Positions 37,290-47,283 of a DNA stretch of 64,000 bases are shown here, piece after piece (the first letter of the stretch is position 1; each line of letters opens with the position of its first letter). Below the pieces are notes generated by a model that did no database searches, was not told the DNA's origin, and saw only the letters and a list, made by a program, of their open reading frames with translations. A program made the position numbers and the translations under genes. Origin of the DNA: Staphylococcus hyicus (lineage in GTDB: Bacteria; Bacillota; Bacilli; Staphylococcales; Staphylococcaceae); assembly GCF_000816085.1 (NCBI RefSeq), contig NZ_CP008747.1, positions 558,001 to 622,000 of the forward strand, read 5' to 3'.

Positions 37290-37805
37290 ATGAAATTTAG
37301 TATTCGTAAAGTGCAAACGTCTGATGTGGCATTACTTAGGAAAGTGAGTATTGAGACATTTAAAGAAGCATATGCATCAGATTATGATAAAGCGTTATTT
37401 GACCAATATTTTGAAGAGGCAATGTCACTTGATACACTATCAAATGAATTACATAATTCACAATCCCATTTTTATTTTGCACTTTGTGATGATGAAATCG
37501 CCGGTTATTTCAAATTGAACATTGGTTCTGCTCAAACGGAACCATTTAATTCAGATTATGCTGAACTCCAACGTATTTATTTATACAATGCATATCAAGG
37601 GTTAAAGCTCGGTCAATTTGTCTTTGATTACGTTACACAACTTGCTAAAAATTTAAATAAGCGCTATTTATGGTTAGGGGTTTGGTCAGAGAATGATACA
37701 GCAATCGCGTTCTATCAAAAACAAGGGTTGAAAAAAATAGGAGAGCATGTGTTTAAAATGGGGGATCATGTGGATATCGATTGGACAATGGAACTTGAAT
37801 TATAA
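37290..37805 (+). CDS. PaiA-like GNAT acetyltransferase
   Basis: This 171-residue protein has ELQRIYLYNAYQGLKLGQFVFDYVTQLA (acetyl-CoA site) and LGVWSENDTAIAFYQKQGLKKIGEH, the usual PaiA layout. B. subtilis PaiA acetylates spermidine and spermine, so a polyamine detoxification role is plausible. GGGGGG precedes the ATG. The downstream lipoprotein gene starts 79 bases on, with its own strong ribosome-binding site. Confidence 0.82.
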   Translation: MKFSIRKVQTSDVALLRKVSIETFKEAYASDYDKALFDQYFEEAMSLDTLSNELHNSQSHFYFALCDDEIAGYFKLNIGSAQTEPFNSDYAELQRIYLYNAYQGLKLGQFVFDYVTQLAKNLNKRYLWLGVWSENDTAIAFYQKQGLKKIGEHVFKMGDHVDIDWTMELEL

Positions 37806-37884
37806 TATTTATCGTATAAATCTATAAAAAAATGTTATAATAACGATGGTAGTTATTAGCGTTTAATAAAGGAGGCGTCAAATC

Positions 37885-38499
37885 ATGAAAAAGTGGATGG
37901 CAAGTTTTATGATACTTTCACTCGTTCTTGCTGCATGTGGCAATGATGACGGTGATTCATCTAAAAATCACGAGTCATCAAAAACTGAAAAGCATACGTC
38001 TAACGATAAGAAAGATCAACCGACTGAAGAAACATCAAAAACTAAAAAAGACAAAGCTCCAGCTCATGATGATTCAAATCAATCCAGTGAAGATTCCAAT
38101 TCTAACGCTTCAAACAACAATGAGCGTCAAGGTGACACATCAAGCAATGTGCAAGAAAATGATAATAGCACGATGAAACAAGGTGGGTCATACGTTGCGC
38201 CATATCACGGACAAAATGTAGTCCCAGTGGCACAAAATATTGCACGTCAATCTGTTAATCAGCAACAAGCACTTAAACAACTTCCAAATTTCCAAACTTC
38301 TTTAGATGCTGCACAACGTGAAGTAACACAGTTGAACGGTCAACAAAATCCTTATAATGATTATGCAATTCAGGGTGAAGCTGGAAACTATCGTTACATT
38401 TTTAGTTTCATTAATCAATCACAACCTGGAACGTATATGATTGTGACTGTTGATCGCATGGGTCAACCTAAAATAGTTGATCCAACGTATCGTCAATAG
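37885..38499 (+). CDS. Lipoprotein with an Asp/Ser/Lys-rich linker
   Basis: This 204-residue predicted lipoprotein has lipobox LVLAAC with the modified Cys at residue 18, so it is anchored on the outer face of the membrane. A low-complexity charged linker (about residues 20-105, rich in D, S, N, K, T, E) leads to a compact C-terminal domain (VPVAQNIARQSVNQQQALKQ ... NYRYIFSFINQSQPGTYMIVTVDR). I do not recognise a named function. A protein of this type occurs at the same place in S. aureus, by memory. Confidence 0.75.
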   Translation: MKKWMASFMILSLVLAACGNDDGDSSKNHESSKTEKHTSNDKKDQPTEETSKTKKDKAPAHDDSNQSSEDSNSNASNNNERQGDTSSNVQENDNSTMKQGGSYVAPYHGQNVVPVAQNIARQSVNQQQALKQLPNFQTSLDAAQREVTQLNGQQNPYNDYAIQGEAGNYRYIFSFINQSQPGTYMIVTVDRMGQPKIVDPTYRQ

Positions 38500-38523
38500 A
38501 GCACAGTACAACGACAAATATTG

Positions 38524-38557
38524 AGCTGATTTCAACATCATTTGAAGTCAGCTTATT
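38524..38557 (+). terminator. Possible terminator after the lipoprotein gene
   Basis: AGCTGATTTCAA pairs with TTTGAAGTCAGCT, but only a short T-rich tail follows. Confidence 0.4.
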
Positions 38558-38779
38558 CCTACATCAATTTTTTTTGACATCACAGTGAGTGGATTTTCAA
38601 TCAATGGTTATACATAATTTTAAAATGAGTCTAGATAAAATTCATTGAAGTATGGTATAGAAAACAATGGTTTTTGAATGAAACTATAACTTTAAAAGAA
38701 TGGTAAATATTAGTGTAAAAGGTGTTAAAAAAATTACGGCAACCTATTGAATTGTACACAAAGCAATGGTATATTTTAA

Positions 38780-38797
38780 TTGTGAAATAATTCACAT
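38780..38797. promoter_or_regulatory. Rex operator of lctP
   Basis: TTGTGAAATAATTCACAT matches the Rex consensus TTGTGAAWWWWTTCACAA at 17 of 18 positions. Its right half coincides with a plausible -35, so Rex would block transcription until NADH rises. Rex control of lactate genes is established in S. aureus. Confidence 0.85.
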
Positions 38798-38846
38798 GTA
38801 TAAATAAGTGATAATATAAATATAGAACAAAGGAAGATGATTTAGG

Positions 38847-40448
38847 ATGTTAGTTCACAGTTACGATCCATTCCAAAATCTTGCAATATCTGCATTAATT
38901 GCAAGTATCCCTATCGTATTATTTTTACTCTGTTTAACATTGTTTAAAATGAAAGGGATTTATGCGGCAATGACGACGTTAGGCGTTACAATTGTCATAA
39001 CTTTATTTATTTTCAAACTTCCAGTAGGTATCGTAACAGGCGGTATAACTGAAGGGTTTTATCAAGGTATTTTACCAATTGGTTTCATCGTCATGATGGC
39101 GGTATGGTTATACAAATTAACGACTGCAACAGGTCAATTTTCTATTATTCAAGATAGTATTACGGCAATTTCTGAAGACCAACGTCTCCAATTGTTATTA
39201 ATTGGTTTTGCGTTTAATGCCTTTTTAGAAGGTGTTGCAGGTTTTGGTGTACCGATTGCCATTTGTGCCGTGTTATTAATACAACTTGGGTTTAAACCGT
39301 TACAAGCAGCGATGCTGTGTTTAGTAGCTAATGGTGCAGCAGGTGCGTATGGTGCGATTGGTATCCCAGTAGGCGTTGTGGATACATTAAACTTACCTGG
39401 TGGCATTACAGCATTAAGTGTATCTCAAGCTTTAAACCTAAGCTTACCATTATTAAGTTTAGTTACACCGTTTTTATTAGTATTTATTATTGATGGATTT
39501 AAAGGCGTTAAAGAAACATTACCAGCGATTTTAGTAATGGTTATTCCTTTCGTACTTTTACAAATTATCTTCAACCAATTTTTAGGACCAGAACTTGTAG
39601 ATATTATCCCACCACTTGCAGCGATGGGTGCATTGGCATTATTCTCTAAAAAAGTACAACCAAAAAATATTTTCAGATTGAGTCAAGGAGATATTGTAGA
39701 GACAAAGCGTCATTCATTTAAAGCGATTGCCTACGCTTGGAGTCCATTTTATATCTTAACAATTCTAGTATTAATCTGGAGTTCTAAATTCTTTAAAGGG
39801 TTATTTTTAGAAGGTGGCGCATTAGCATTTTTAAATATGCAATTCCCAATTCCGGGTACGATGAACGATGTGACACACAAACCGATTATGCTCACGTTCA
39901 ATTTAATTGCTCAAACAGGTATGGCATTATTAATCGCAGGTATTATTACAATTTTATTATCGAAAACAGTTAACTTTAAGCAAGCTTTTAGTTTGCTAGG
40001 AGAAGCATTTAAAGAATTATGGTTACCAATTTTAACGATTTGCTTTATTTTAGCAATTGCTAAGCTTACAACATATGGTGGTTTAACAAGTGCGATGGGT
40101 CAAGCCATTGCTAAGACGGGAACGATTTTCCCATTCCTATCGCCAATTCTCGGTTGGATTGGTGTGTTTATGACAGGTTCGGTTGTTAACAACAACGTAT
40201 TGTTTGCACCAATTCAAGCATCCGTAGCACCACAAGTAGGTACGAGTGGCGCATTACTCGTTGGCGCTAATACAGCAGGGGGTGCAATTGCGAAGTTAAT
40301 TTCACCACAATCTATTGCAATTGCAACAGCAGCAGTAAAAGAAGTAGGTCAAGAATCAGTATTATTAAAAATGACATTAAAATATAGTGTGGGTCTACTT
40401 GTCTTCTTCTGTATTTGGACACTCATCTTATCTTACTTCTTGAGCTAA
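38847..40448 (+). CDS. lctP: L-lactate permease
   Basis: This 533-residue permease has about 12-14 transmembrane helices of the LctP family and moves lactate with protons. Signatures include GFAFNAFLEGVAGFGVPIAICAVLL, NGAAGAYGAIGIPVGVVDTL and the C-terminal GAN-TAGGAIAKLISPQSIAIA. AAAGGA lies about 14 bases before ATG 38847. It is preceded by a Rex operator and followed by a terminator, so it is monocistronic. Confidence 0.95.
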   Translation: MLVHSYDPFQNLAISALIASIPIVLFLLCLTLFKMKGIYAAMTTLGVTIVITLFIFKLPVGIVTGGITEGFYQGILPIGFIVMMAVWLYKLTTATGQFSIIQDSITAISEDQRLQLLLIGFAFNAFLEGVAGFGVPIAICAVLLIQLGFKPLQAAMLCLVANGAAGAYGAIGIPVGVVDTLNLPGGITALSVSQALNLSLPLLSLVTPFLLVFIIDGFKGVKETLPAILVMVIPFVLLQIIFNQFLGPELVDIIPPLAAMGALALFSKKVQPKNIFRLSQGDIVETKRHSFKAIAYAWSPFYILTILVLIWSSKFFKGLFLEGGALAFLNMQFPIPGTMNDVTHKPIMLTFNLIAQTGMALLIAGIITILLSKTVNFKQAFSLLGEAFKELWLPILTICFILAIAKLTTYGGLTSAMGQAIAKTGTIFPFLSPILGWIGVFMTGSVVNNNVLFAPIQASVAPQVGTSGALLVGANTAGGAIAKLISPQSIAIATAAVKEVGQESVLLKMTLKYSVGLLVFFCIWTLILSYFLS

Positions 40449-40488
40449 TTCATTAAAGAGGGGGTATACTACCTCTCACCAAATAATA

Positions 40489-40533
40489 AGCCTTCAATAT
40501 TCATTGGAAACATGAATGTTGAAGGCTTTTAAA
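40489..40533. terminator. Terminator between lctP and the glycosyltransferase gene
   Basis: AAGCCTTCAATATTCAT (40489-40505) and ATGAATGTTGAAGGCTT (40513-40529) form a 17-base perfect stem. A T-rich tail follows on the plus strand; it may serve both convergent genes. Confidence 0.85.
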
Positions 40534-40588
40534 TATGTTTTACTGCGATAAAATGTTTGAAAACGTATGGCATCATTTGTAAGTTGTT

Positions 40589-41752
40589 TTATGACATTAA
40601 TTCATCAATGACTTGCTTGAATTGTAAATAAATACGTTCAGGCGTGTAGTGCATAACGGTCTGATAAGCAGAATGAATGATTGGTTGTGTTTGTCGAGCA
40701 TGTCCCTTTTCAATGACTTCCAAAATTTGATGGGCTAGACGACGTGTATCCTTTGCAGGTACCAGAAACCCATTTTGACCGTGTGTAATTAACGACTCAG
40801 GGCCTGTATTTCCATCAAAACTAATAACAATGCTTCCTTGATTCATTGCTTCAAGTATGGTCATACCAAATCCTTCATTACGAGAAGGTACCACAGTAAT
40901 CTTGCTCATCGCAATAAAAGAACTAAGTTGATTCGTCGTAGGTTTTAAGAAGATTAAATCTTGTAAGCGTGCGTAACTAATATGTTGAGATAGGGCTTCT
41001 TTTTCTTTACCATCACCATAAATATCTATGGTAAAGCCATAATCTCTTAAATCGTCTTGAATGTGGTAGACAGCTTCAATTAATAAATCAAACCCTTTTT
41101 CATATTCAAACCGACCAGCCGCTATAATTTTATTTTCCTTCATCAATTGTAATCTCTTCTCATCAAGCATATTCGATACGACATAAATTGAGGTATCAAT
41201 ATTAGCCTGATAACGTTGCCGATCTTTTTCTGTGAGCGTAGTTACCGCATCTAACTTTGGATATTGTTTAATTATTTCTTCGCGTAAAGCTTCATGGTGT
41301 GCATCTAAATTCATGTGTTCCATACCAATGGTTTTTTGGTTCTTGTTCGCATATTGTGCGATTAAGATATTGTGACTCGCACGTGTCCCTACTAAAATAT
41401 CGCTATTATTATTTTGAATCGCACGAATCATTTTCTTTTCGATATAACTCGAATATTGCTTGATGCCTGGCTCATGGTGGGTCAATCGCTTAGGTTTTAG
41501 AAACGGGGTGAATTTACGTATGCGGTTTGCGATTAAAGGCACACTATTGCGCAGCTTGAATTGGTAGTCAACCAGTGATTGCACACGCACGCGTGAGTCG
41601 AGAGGAAAGTAAGGATCGGTCTTATTACGAAATATGGATATAATTGTAACTTGATGTCCTTGCCGTACCAATTGGTTTGCTAAGTTCGTAATTGTTTTAA
41701 CCGTACCACCTACCGCATAGATATTGTGCATTAGAAATGTGATAGACTTCAT
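40589..41752 (-). CDS. GT4-family glycosyltransferase
   Basis: This 387-residue GT-B retaining glycosyltransferase has an N-terminal acceptor domain (FLMHNIYAVGGTVKTITNLANQL) and a C-terminal nucleotide-sugar domain with AAGRFEYEKGFDLLIEA, IDIYGDGKEK and the EX7E motif in SRNEGFGMTILEAM. It resembles poly(glycerol/ribitol-phosphate) sugar transferases such as TagE/TarM, so a teichoic acid or other envelope acceptor is plausible but unproven. There is no signal or membrane segment. ATG 41752 follows GAGGG. It is transcribed alone between lctP and mqo, which I recall as neighbours in S. aureus. Confidence 0.82.
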   Translation of the reverse strand: MKSITFLMHNIYAVGGTVKTITNLANQLVRQGHQVTIISIFRNKTDPYFPLDSRVRVQSLVDYQFKLRNSVPLIANRIRKFTPFLKPKRLTHHEPGIKQYSSYIEKKMIRAIQNNNSDILVGTRASHNILIAQYANKNQKTIGMEHMNLDAHHEALREEIIKQYPKLDAVTTLTEKDRQRYQANIDTSIYVVSNMLDEKRLQLMKENKIIAAGRFEYEKGFDLLIEAVYHIQDDLRDYGFTIDIYGDGKEKEALSQHISYARLQDLIFLKPTTNQLSSFIAMSKITVVPSRNEGFGMTILEAMNQGSIVISFDGNTGPESLITHGQNGFLVPAKDTRRLAHQILEVIEKGHARQTQPIIHSAYQTVMHYTPERIYLQFKQVIDELMS

Positions 41753-42025
41753 GACGTATCCCTCAATTTGTTTATTTGGGTTAATTATATCATGCATAAT
41801 TTCATTAGTGATAATAAAGCGTTATTAAAATATGTTGAAATACATTTAATGAAGGGCGTGTCTTTTTTATTAGGCATTATAGGTATATAATATAAGTAAC
41901 ACGTGATAAAATGGTCGTATTGTTAAAGACATGGTTTGTAAATACACTGTTTTTAAGTGTTAAACGTGACAAATGATAGGTCATAATAATACTTGATGAT
42001 AATCAAAAAGGGGGACTGGATTGTT

Positions 42026-43528
42026 GTGGAAAACTTGCATAACAAGACAGATGTAGTGTTGATTGGCGGAGGCATTATGAGCGCTACATTAGGTGTATTA
42101 TTCAAAGAATTACAACCAGAGTGGGACATCAATGTATTTGAAAGATTAGATCGTTGCGGTAAGGAAAGTTCAAACGTATGGAACAATGCGGGGACTGGGC
42201 ATTCAGCATTATGTGAACTGAATTACACAAACGAAATGCCGGATGGCACAATGGATATTAACAAAGCCATTAAAGTGAATGAACAATTTCAAATATCAAA
42301 ACAGTTTTGGTCTTATTTAGTTAAAACAAAAAAATTAACAAATCCAGGGGCATTTATTCGTACTGTACCACATATGAGTTTTGTTACAGGGGAAAAAAAT
42401 GTCGCATTTTTAGAGGCCCGTGTTAAAGCCCTTAAAGAAAATGTGTTGTTTAGTGGTATGGATATTACAAAAGATAAAGACACTTTGAAAAAATGGGTGC
42501 CGCTCATGATGGAAGGACGTCCAGATTCAGAGATAGTCGCAGCAACACGTGATGAATCAGGCACTGACGTTAATTTCGGTGCGTTAACAAATCAGTTAAT
42601 GACACGATTAGAAGATCAAGGTGGCGCTATTTATTACGAACACGAGGTACAAACGTTAAAACAAAATAAAGATGGGTCTTGGCGTATCCAAATTAAAGAC
42701 TTAAAAGAAAAGAAAACATTTACTGTTGAATCTAAGTTTGTTTTTATTGGTGCAGGTGGGGCAAGTTTACCTCTGTTACAAAAGACGCATATTCCAGAGT
42801 CAAAACATATTGGTGGCTTCCCAGTAAGTGGGCTATTCCTTGTATGTAATAATCCGGATGTTGTGCAACAACATCAAGCAAAAGTATACGGTAAAGCAAA
42901 AGTGGGTGCACCTCCAATGTCTGTACCACATTTAGACACGCGCTATATTGATGGAGAACGTGCATTATTATTTGGACCTTTTGCAGGATTTTCACCTAAA
43001 TTCTTGAAGACAGGCTCATACTTCGATTTAATTAAATCCGTCAAACCATACAATTTAACGACGATGCTTGCTGCTGGTGCAAAAGAAATGGGCTTGACTA
43101 AATACCTTATCGAGCAGCTCATGTTAAGTCATTCTGAGCGTGTAGAAGAACTCAGAGAATTTATTCCTAATGCAAAAGAAGACGAATGGGAAGTAGTTGT
43201 AGCGGGTCAACGTGTTCAAGTCATTAAAGATACTAAAGAAAAAGGCAAAGGAACGTTACAATTTGGTACAGAGGTCATCACATCTAAAGATGGCACACTA
43301 GCTGCTTTACTAGGGGCATCACCAGGCGCTTCAACGGCAGTTGCAGTTATGCTAAATATTTTACAGCAATCATTTAAACATGAATTTACAACATGGGAAC
43401 CTAAAATTAAAGAAATGATTCCTTCGTTCGGTAAAGAACTGACAAATGAAATTGATTTATTTAAATCACTCAACCATGATATTTCAAAACAGTTACAACT
43501 TAATGAAGAAGGTAGTTTATTAAGTTAA
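42026..43528 (+). CDS. mqo: Malate:quinone oxidoreductase
   Basis: This FAD-dependent peripheral membrane enzyme oxidises malate to oxaloacetate and passes electrons to menaquinone. The FAD motif is [22 protein letters not shown], with the family block [21 protein letters not shown] and C-terminal [16 protein letters not shown]. Length is about 500 residues. Start choice: GTG 42026 ([11 protein letters not shown]) follows GGGGG by 11 bases and matches the family N-terminus. ATG 41993 would put that site inside the gene. Confidence 0.93.
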   Translation: MENLHNKTDVVLIGGGIMSATLGVLFKELQPEWDINVFERLDRCGKESSNVWNNAGTGHSALCELNYTNEMPDGTMDINKAIKVNEQFQISKQFWSYLVKTKKLTNPGAFIRTVPHMSFVTGEKNVAFLEARVKALKENVLFSGMDITKDKDTLKKWVPLMMEGRPDSEIVAATRDESGTDVNFGALTNQLMTRLEDQGGAIYYEHEVQTLKQNKDGSWRIQIKDLKEKKTFTVESKFVFIGAGGASLPLLQKTHIPESKHIGGFPVSGLFLVCNNPDVVQQHQAKVYGKAKVGAPPMSVPHLDTRYIDGERALLFGPFAGFSPKFLKTGSYFDLIKSVKPYNLTTMLAAGAKEMGLTKYLIEQLMLSHSERVEELREFIPNAKEDEWEVVVAGQRVQVIKDTKEKGKGTLQFGTEVITSKDGTLAALLGASPGASTAVAVMLNILQQSFKHEFTTWEPKIKEMIPSFGKELTNEIDLFKSLNHDISKQLQLNEEGSLLS

Positions 43529-43955
43529 AGGTTGGTAACGTAATGCGCAATTCATATCATCATTAAGTGAAAAAATAAACGGGGTTTAGTATCATTAAGC
43601 TTACTTTGATAATACCTCTTGCATCGTTTTTATAGGCATCTTATCGCAAAGTGATTTGAGTGTAGACGATGAATACTCTAGATGTCTACATGTACAAGAT
43701 GGTTTTCGATGTCGCCATAATGCTTCAGAAGTCTCGTCTAAGGCGTCAATTAAAATAATATCTTCACATCATATCTTGACAACTTAATGTCTAAAAAGAA
43801 TGTTAAATATTATAGCCAACAAAGTTCATGATTAAATGAATTTTGCTGGCTATTTTGATTCAAAATGCTATGATGTGCACGCGTTGTTTGTGATGCCATA
43901 AAACAGTGCGACATTGATAATGAAAGATTGTTGTAGGGTCTTGTGCTAGTATCAT
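43529..43955. repeat. mqo-hssS intergenic region with a diverged repeat copy
   Basis: 427 bases between convergent genes hold no convincing gene. Bases 43699-43756 match 30281-30339, sharing CTTCAGAAGTCTCG / CCTCAGAAGTCTCG and flanking positions with a one-base indel. A 29-codon open frame (43669-43758) within it lacks a ribosome-binding site and is probably fortuitous. A terminator-like stem stands at 43812. Confidence 0.55.
43812..43857. terminator. Terminator-like hairpin between mqo and hssS
   Basis: ATAGCCAACAAAGTTCAT and ATGAATTTTGCTGGCTAT pair with a few mismatches, and TTTT follows on the plus strand. It could end either convergent transcript. Confidence 0.6.
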
Positions 43956-45329
43956 CTATACTAACGGTAATCTTATAGTGAATGTAGCACCTTCACCAAG
44001 AATACTCGAAACTGTAATGTTACCGCGATGACGTACGATAATATCTTGAGTAATCGCTAAACCTAATCCATTACTATCGGTATGCGATGTCGATTTATAA
44101 AAACGATCAAAAATATGTTGTTGCGCGTTAGCTGATATACCTGGACCATCATCAGATATGGTAAGTATTGCTGCATTATTTTCGGGATTTCGGTTTAATG
44201 TGACTTCAATCATTCCATCTTGATGCGTATACTTGATGGCATTACGAATCACATTTTCTATTGCTTGCGTTAATAAACGTTGATTTCCTTTTACTTGAAG
44301 TGAGGACAAGTCGTGTAATAACACAATATTTTTTTGATTCAAATTATACGATTCATGTTTAATAATTTCTAAGATTGTATCTTTCAAAGGAACGGTGTCG
44401 TCAAATGCTAAATGCTCATCATTATCAAGTTCTGATAATAGTAGCAATTGACGTGTCAGTTGGCTTAAGCGATGTGTTTCATCATAAATTTGTTGTATAT
44501 ATTGAGACTGCTTTGATTTAGATGTTTCGACTTGAAGTTGACTGAGTATATGGTGTATATGGGTTAATGGTGTTTTGATTTCATGAGAAACATTTTGAAC
44601 AAAGTGCTGACGCATATCATCTAATTGTTTTAAAGCACGGCGCATAGAATCAAAATGGACTTGGAGTGTGCCAATTTCGTCTTCTCGTGTTTTAGCGATA
44701 GGTGTTTTAAAATCTCCATCCATCATACGTTGTGTGGCAATTTTAAGTTGTTTCACGGGTTTAACTATGGAGTAGGTAGACCAAATAACAAGTGCAATTG
44801 AAAAACTAACTAATAAAAGCAACAACACAAATAAAAAAATACGAAATTCGCCAAGGGCTTGACCGACATCTTGGCGCATAAAGACAGCATACGTTTTATC
44901 ATTTGTTTTAAAAGATGTGCCAACTGTATTTTGCGTTTCATTATCAAAGAAACCAGTGATAATTGGATTAAACGGTCGCATTTTCACCCCGTGATAATCT
45001 TCACCGTTTAGTACTTTGTCTACGGCAGATGATGAAATATTATCTTTTCGAAAAGGCTCACCATAAAAGCGACTATGATGTGACGTATCATACACTTTCA
45101 GCTGATAGTTTAGATGTCCTAACAGTTTAAAATACTCATGAAGTTCCTTCTCGTTTGAAGCACGGTCATAAGCATGTGCATGTTGGAGTGTTGACATTAA
45201 TTTTGCATCATTTTGAGATTTTAGTTCAAAGTGGTAATAAATATTACTTAAAAGAAAACTTGCAATAGCACTAATAATCATGACTGTAAGCGTATATAAA
45301 GCCACGCGTGTATATAGAGATTTAAGCAT
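43956..45329 (-). CDS. hssS: Heme sensor histidine kinase HssS
   Basis: This 457-residue membrane kinase senses excess heme. Two transmembrane helices (about 9-30 and 164-186) flank an extracellular sensor. HAMP follows, then the H-box NVSHEIKTPLTHIHH with the phospho-acceptor at residue 249, the same number as in S. aureus HssS. The ATPase boxes are N (ENVIRNAIKYT) and G (DDGPGIS, GLGLAIT). It starts 8 bases inside hssR. It is convergent with mqo. Confidence 0.94.
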   Translation of the reverse strand: MLKSLYTRVALYTLTVMIISAIASFLLSNIYYHFELKSQNDAKLMSTLQHAHAYDRASNEKELHEYFKLLGHLNYQLKVYDTSHHSRFYGEPFRKDNISSSAVDKVLNGEDYHGVKMRPFNPIITGFFDNETQNTVGTSFKTNDKTYAVFMRQDVGQALGEFRIFLFVLLLLLVSFSIALVIWSTYSIVKPVKQLKIATQRMMDGDFKTPIAKTREDEIGTLQVHFDSMRRALKQLDDMRQHFVQNVSHEIKTPLTHIHHILSQLQVETSKSKQSQYIQQIYDETHRLSQLTRQLLLLSELDNDEHLAFDDTVPLKDTILEIIKHESYNLNQKNIVLLHDLSSLQVKGNQRLLTQAIENVIRNAIKYTHQDGMIEVTLNRNPENNAAILTISDDGPGISANAQQHIFDRFYKSTSHTDSNGLGLAITQDIIVRHRGNITVSSILGEGATFTIRLPLV

Positions 45330-45999
45330 TGTCTGTCACCTTATATCCGATACCACGTACGGTTTCAATTTGTACATTTGCACCTAATTTTTTTAACCGC
45401 GCCCGCAAACGTTTAATGTGTACATCTACAGTACGTGTATCACCATCATAATCAAAGCCCCATATTTTCTCTATCAATGCTTCTCTTTCAAATACTTGTT
45501 TCGGATACGACACAAGCAAACTGAGCAGTGCAAATTCTTTATTTGGTAATATCATTCCTTTATTATCCACTTTAACTTCTAGTTGAGATTGATCAATTTC
45601 TAAATTTCCTAATTGTAAATGAATGTTTGTTTGAATTTGGTATCGACGTAACACAGCTTTAATGCGAAACATGAGTTCAGAAACTTCAAAAGGTTTTGTT
45701 ACATAATCATCTGTACCCGCTAAGAAAGCACGTTCTTTATCAGTTAATGCATCGCGTGCAGTGAGCATGATGACAGGATAGTGATAGTCATATTTTAAAA
45801 TTTGACACAGTTCAAAACCATCCATTTCATCCATCATGATGTCCACTATCGCAATGTCAATATCATGTTGAGCAACATAAGCTTCAGCAGCTTCACCACT
45901 TGGCGTTTTTACAGCGTGATAGCCTTCTTTTTCAACGCGTGAAGCTACATAATCTAAAATTTCTGGATCGTCATCAACAATTAAACAAGTAACAGCCAT
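45322..45999 (-). CDS. hssR: Heme response regulator HssR
   Basis: This OmpR-type response regulator has 225 residues, an acidic pocket VDDDPE, phospho-acceptor D53 (DIAIVDIMMDEMDG), K at DYVTKPF, and a winged helix at the C-terminus (RTVDVHIKRLRARLKKLG). It activates hrtBA. ATG 45999 (MAVTCLIVDDD) follows AAGGATGTG; the upstream GTG 46008 is part of that site. It is divergent from hrtB. Confidence 0.94.
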   Translation of the reverse strand: MAVTCLIVDDDPEILDYVASRVEKEGYHAVKTPSGEAAEAYVAQHDIDIAIVDIMMDEMDGFELCQILKYDYHYPVIMLTARDALTDKERAFLAGTDDYVTKPFEVSELMFRIKAVLRRYQIQTNIHLQLGNLEIDQSQLEVKVDNKGMILPNKEFALLSLLVSYPKQVFEREALIEKIWGFDYDGDTRTVDVHIKRLRARLKKLGANVQIETVRGIGYKVTDNA

Positions 46000-46154
46000 G
46001 GATATCACATCCTTTTTTCAATTCTCTCTTATATTATTATAGGTGTAATCCAGTCATGCGTAAATGAAGGTTCATTATATCTTGAATTATGAAGGAGATA
46101 TATCTGCACAATATTGTAGTTCATTGCAAAAAAAAGTAACAGCACATGTGATTT

Positions 46155-46187
46155 GTTCATATTCAGTTCATAAACCCTTTTTATACT
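46155..46187 (+). promoter_or_regulatory. HssR direct-repeat box and hrtBA promoter
   Basis: GTTCATATT (46155-46163) and GTTCATAAA (46166-46174) form the two-base-spaced direct repeat known for the HssR site in S. aureus, the second copy having two changes. TATACT at 46182-46187 is a good -10, and there is no good -35, as expected for an activator-dependent promoter. Confidence 0.85.
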
Positions 46188-46221
46188 GTGTGTACAAGAT
46201 AAAGAAAAGGGGCGTTCAATT

Positions 46222-47283
46222 ATGAAAGTAGCATTAAATGAATTGAAATTTTACAAATTCAAATATTTGCTTATCACATTTATTGTCGTGTTACTTGCGA
46301 GTATGGTGTTATTTATATCTGGATTAGCAAAAGGTTTGGCACGTGAAAATGTCTCGCTTATTGATCAATTTAAATCCGGACAATTCGTGATACAAAAAGA
46401 TGCGGATAACCAAATTCAGCGTTCGAATATAAGTCCAGATAAACAAACAGAAATTGAAAAAATTGTGAAGACTGAACCATTTAAAGCGAGTATGGGCACT
46501 GCGGAATATAAAGGTAAGAACAGTGATTTATTATTTGGATCAATGCCTGAAAATGAACAACCTTCATTAAAATCAGGTGAATATCCTCAAAACAATCATG
46601 AAGTGGCTTTAAACAGTAAATTAGAAGGTGAAGGGTTAAACATTGGAGATTCAATAAAAATTAAAGGGAAAGACCAAGAACTCAAAATTACAGGATTTTT
46701 TAATCATGCGATGTATGCGCACACTGATTTTGCGCTTGTCACTGAAAAAGGATTAGATCAAATGACAGGTAATCATACGCCAACGTCAATGTATTTTCTT
46801 AATGATGTTAATCAAAAAGATATTCAAAGCTTGAAAGATATTAAAGATGTCAAAGTGGTGAATCATAAAGATTTGACAGACGGTATTCCAAGTTATCAAG
46901 CTGAGCAAGCACCGCTCACAATGATGATTGTAAGCTTATTTGTCATAACTGCGATTGTGTTAACGGCATTTTTCTATGTGATGACGATTCAAAAAACATC
47001 TGAAATCGGTATTTTAAAAGCCATTGGTATTAAAACAGGGCATTTATTAGGGTCACTCCTCTTTCAAATATTATTTGTGACACTTTTTGGTGTTGGGGTG
47101 GCATTAGCTATTATTAGTTTACTATCAACTATTATGCCTGTCACAATGCCATTCCATCTGACTTCTGATTTGATGATTATAATGGTCATCGTTTTTATCG
47201 CAGTAGCTATCATAGGGGCATTATTATCACTCGTACGTGTGCTTAAAGTAGATCCGATTGAAGCGATTGGAGGGGGCAACTAA
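46222..47283 (+). CDS. hrtB: Heme efflux ABC transporter permease
   Basis: This 353-residue FtsX/MacB-type permease has one N-terminal helix, a large extracellular domain (about residues 45-230) and three C-terminal helices. It pairs with HrtA to relieve heme toxicity. GAAAAGGGG precedes ATG 46222. The stop overlaps the hrtA start by one base, so the two are translated together. Order hrtB-hrtA next to hssRS is as in S. aureus. Confidence 0.93.
   Translation: MKVALNELKFYKFKYLLITFIVVLLASMVLFISGLAKGLARENVSLIDQFKSGQFVIQKDADNQIQRSNISPDKQTEIEKIVKTEPFKASMGTAEYKGKNSDLLFGSMPENEQPSLKSGEYPQNNHEVALNSKLEGEGLNIGDSIKIKGKDQELKITGFFNHAMYAHTDFALVTEKGLDQMTGNHTPTSMYFLNDVNQKDIQSLKDIKDVKVVNHKDLTDGIPSYQAEQAPLTMMIVSLFVITAIVLTAFFYVMTIQKTSEIGILKAIGIKTGHLLGSLLFQILFVTLFGVGVALAIISLLSTIMPVTMPFHLTSDLMIIMVIVFIAVAIIGALLSLVRVLKVDPIEAIGGGN

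Larger units (their letters stand above)
38500..38846 (+). promoter_or_regulatory. lctP upstream region
   Basis: No gene is present in these 347 AT-rich bases. Besides the hairpin at 38524, the notable element is the Rex operator at 38780. TAATAT/TATAAA around 38812-38820 are candidate -10 elements, so the operator overlaps the -35. Confidence 0.55.

Noticed and set aside
43669..43758. 29-codon frame in the mqo-hssS gap
   Set aside because: It sits in the repeat unit, has no ribosome-binding site, and the other copy of the repeat is frame-shifted, so coding is unlikely.
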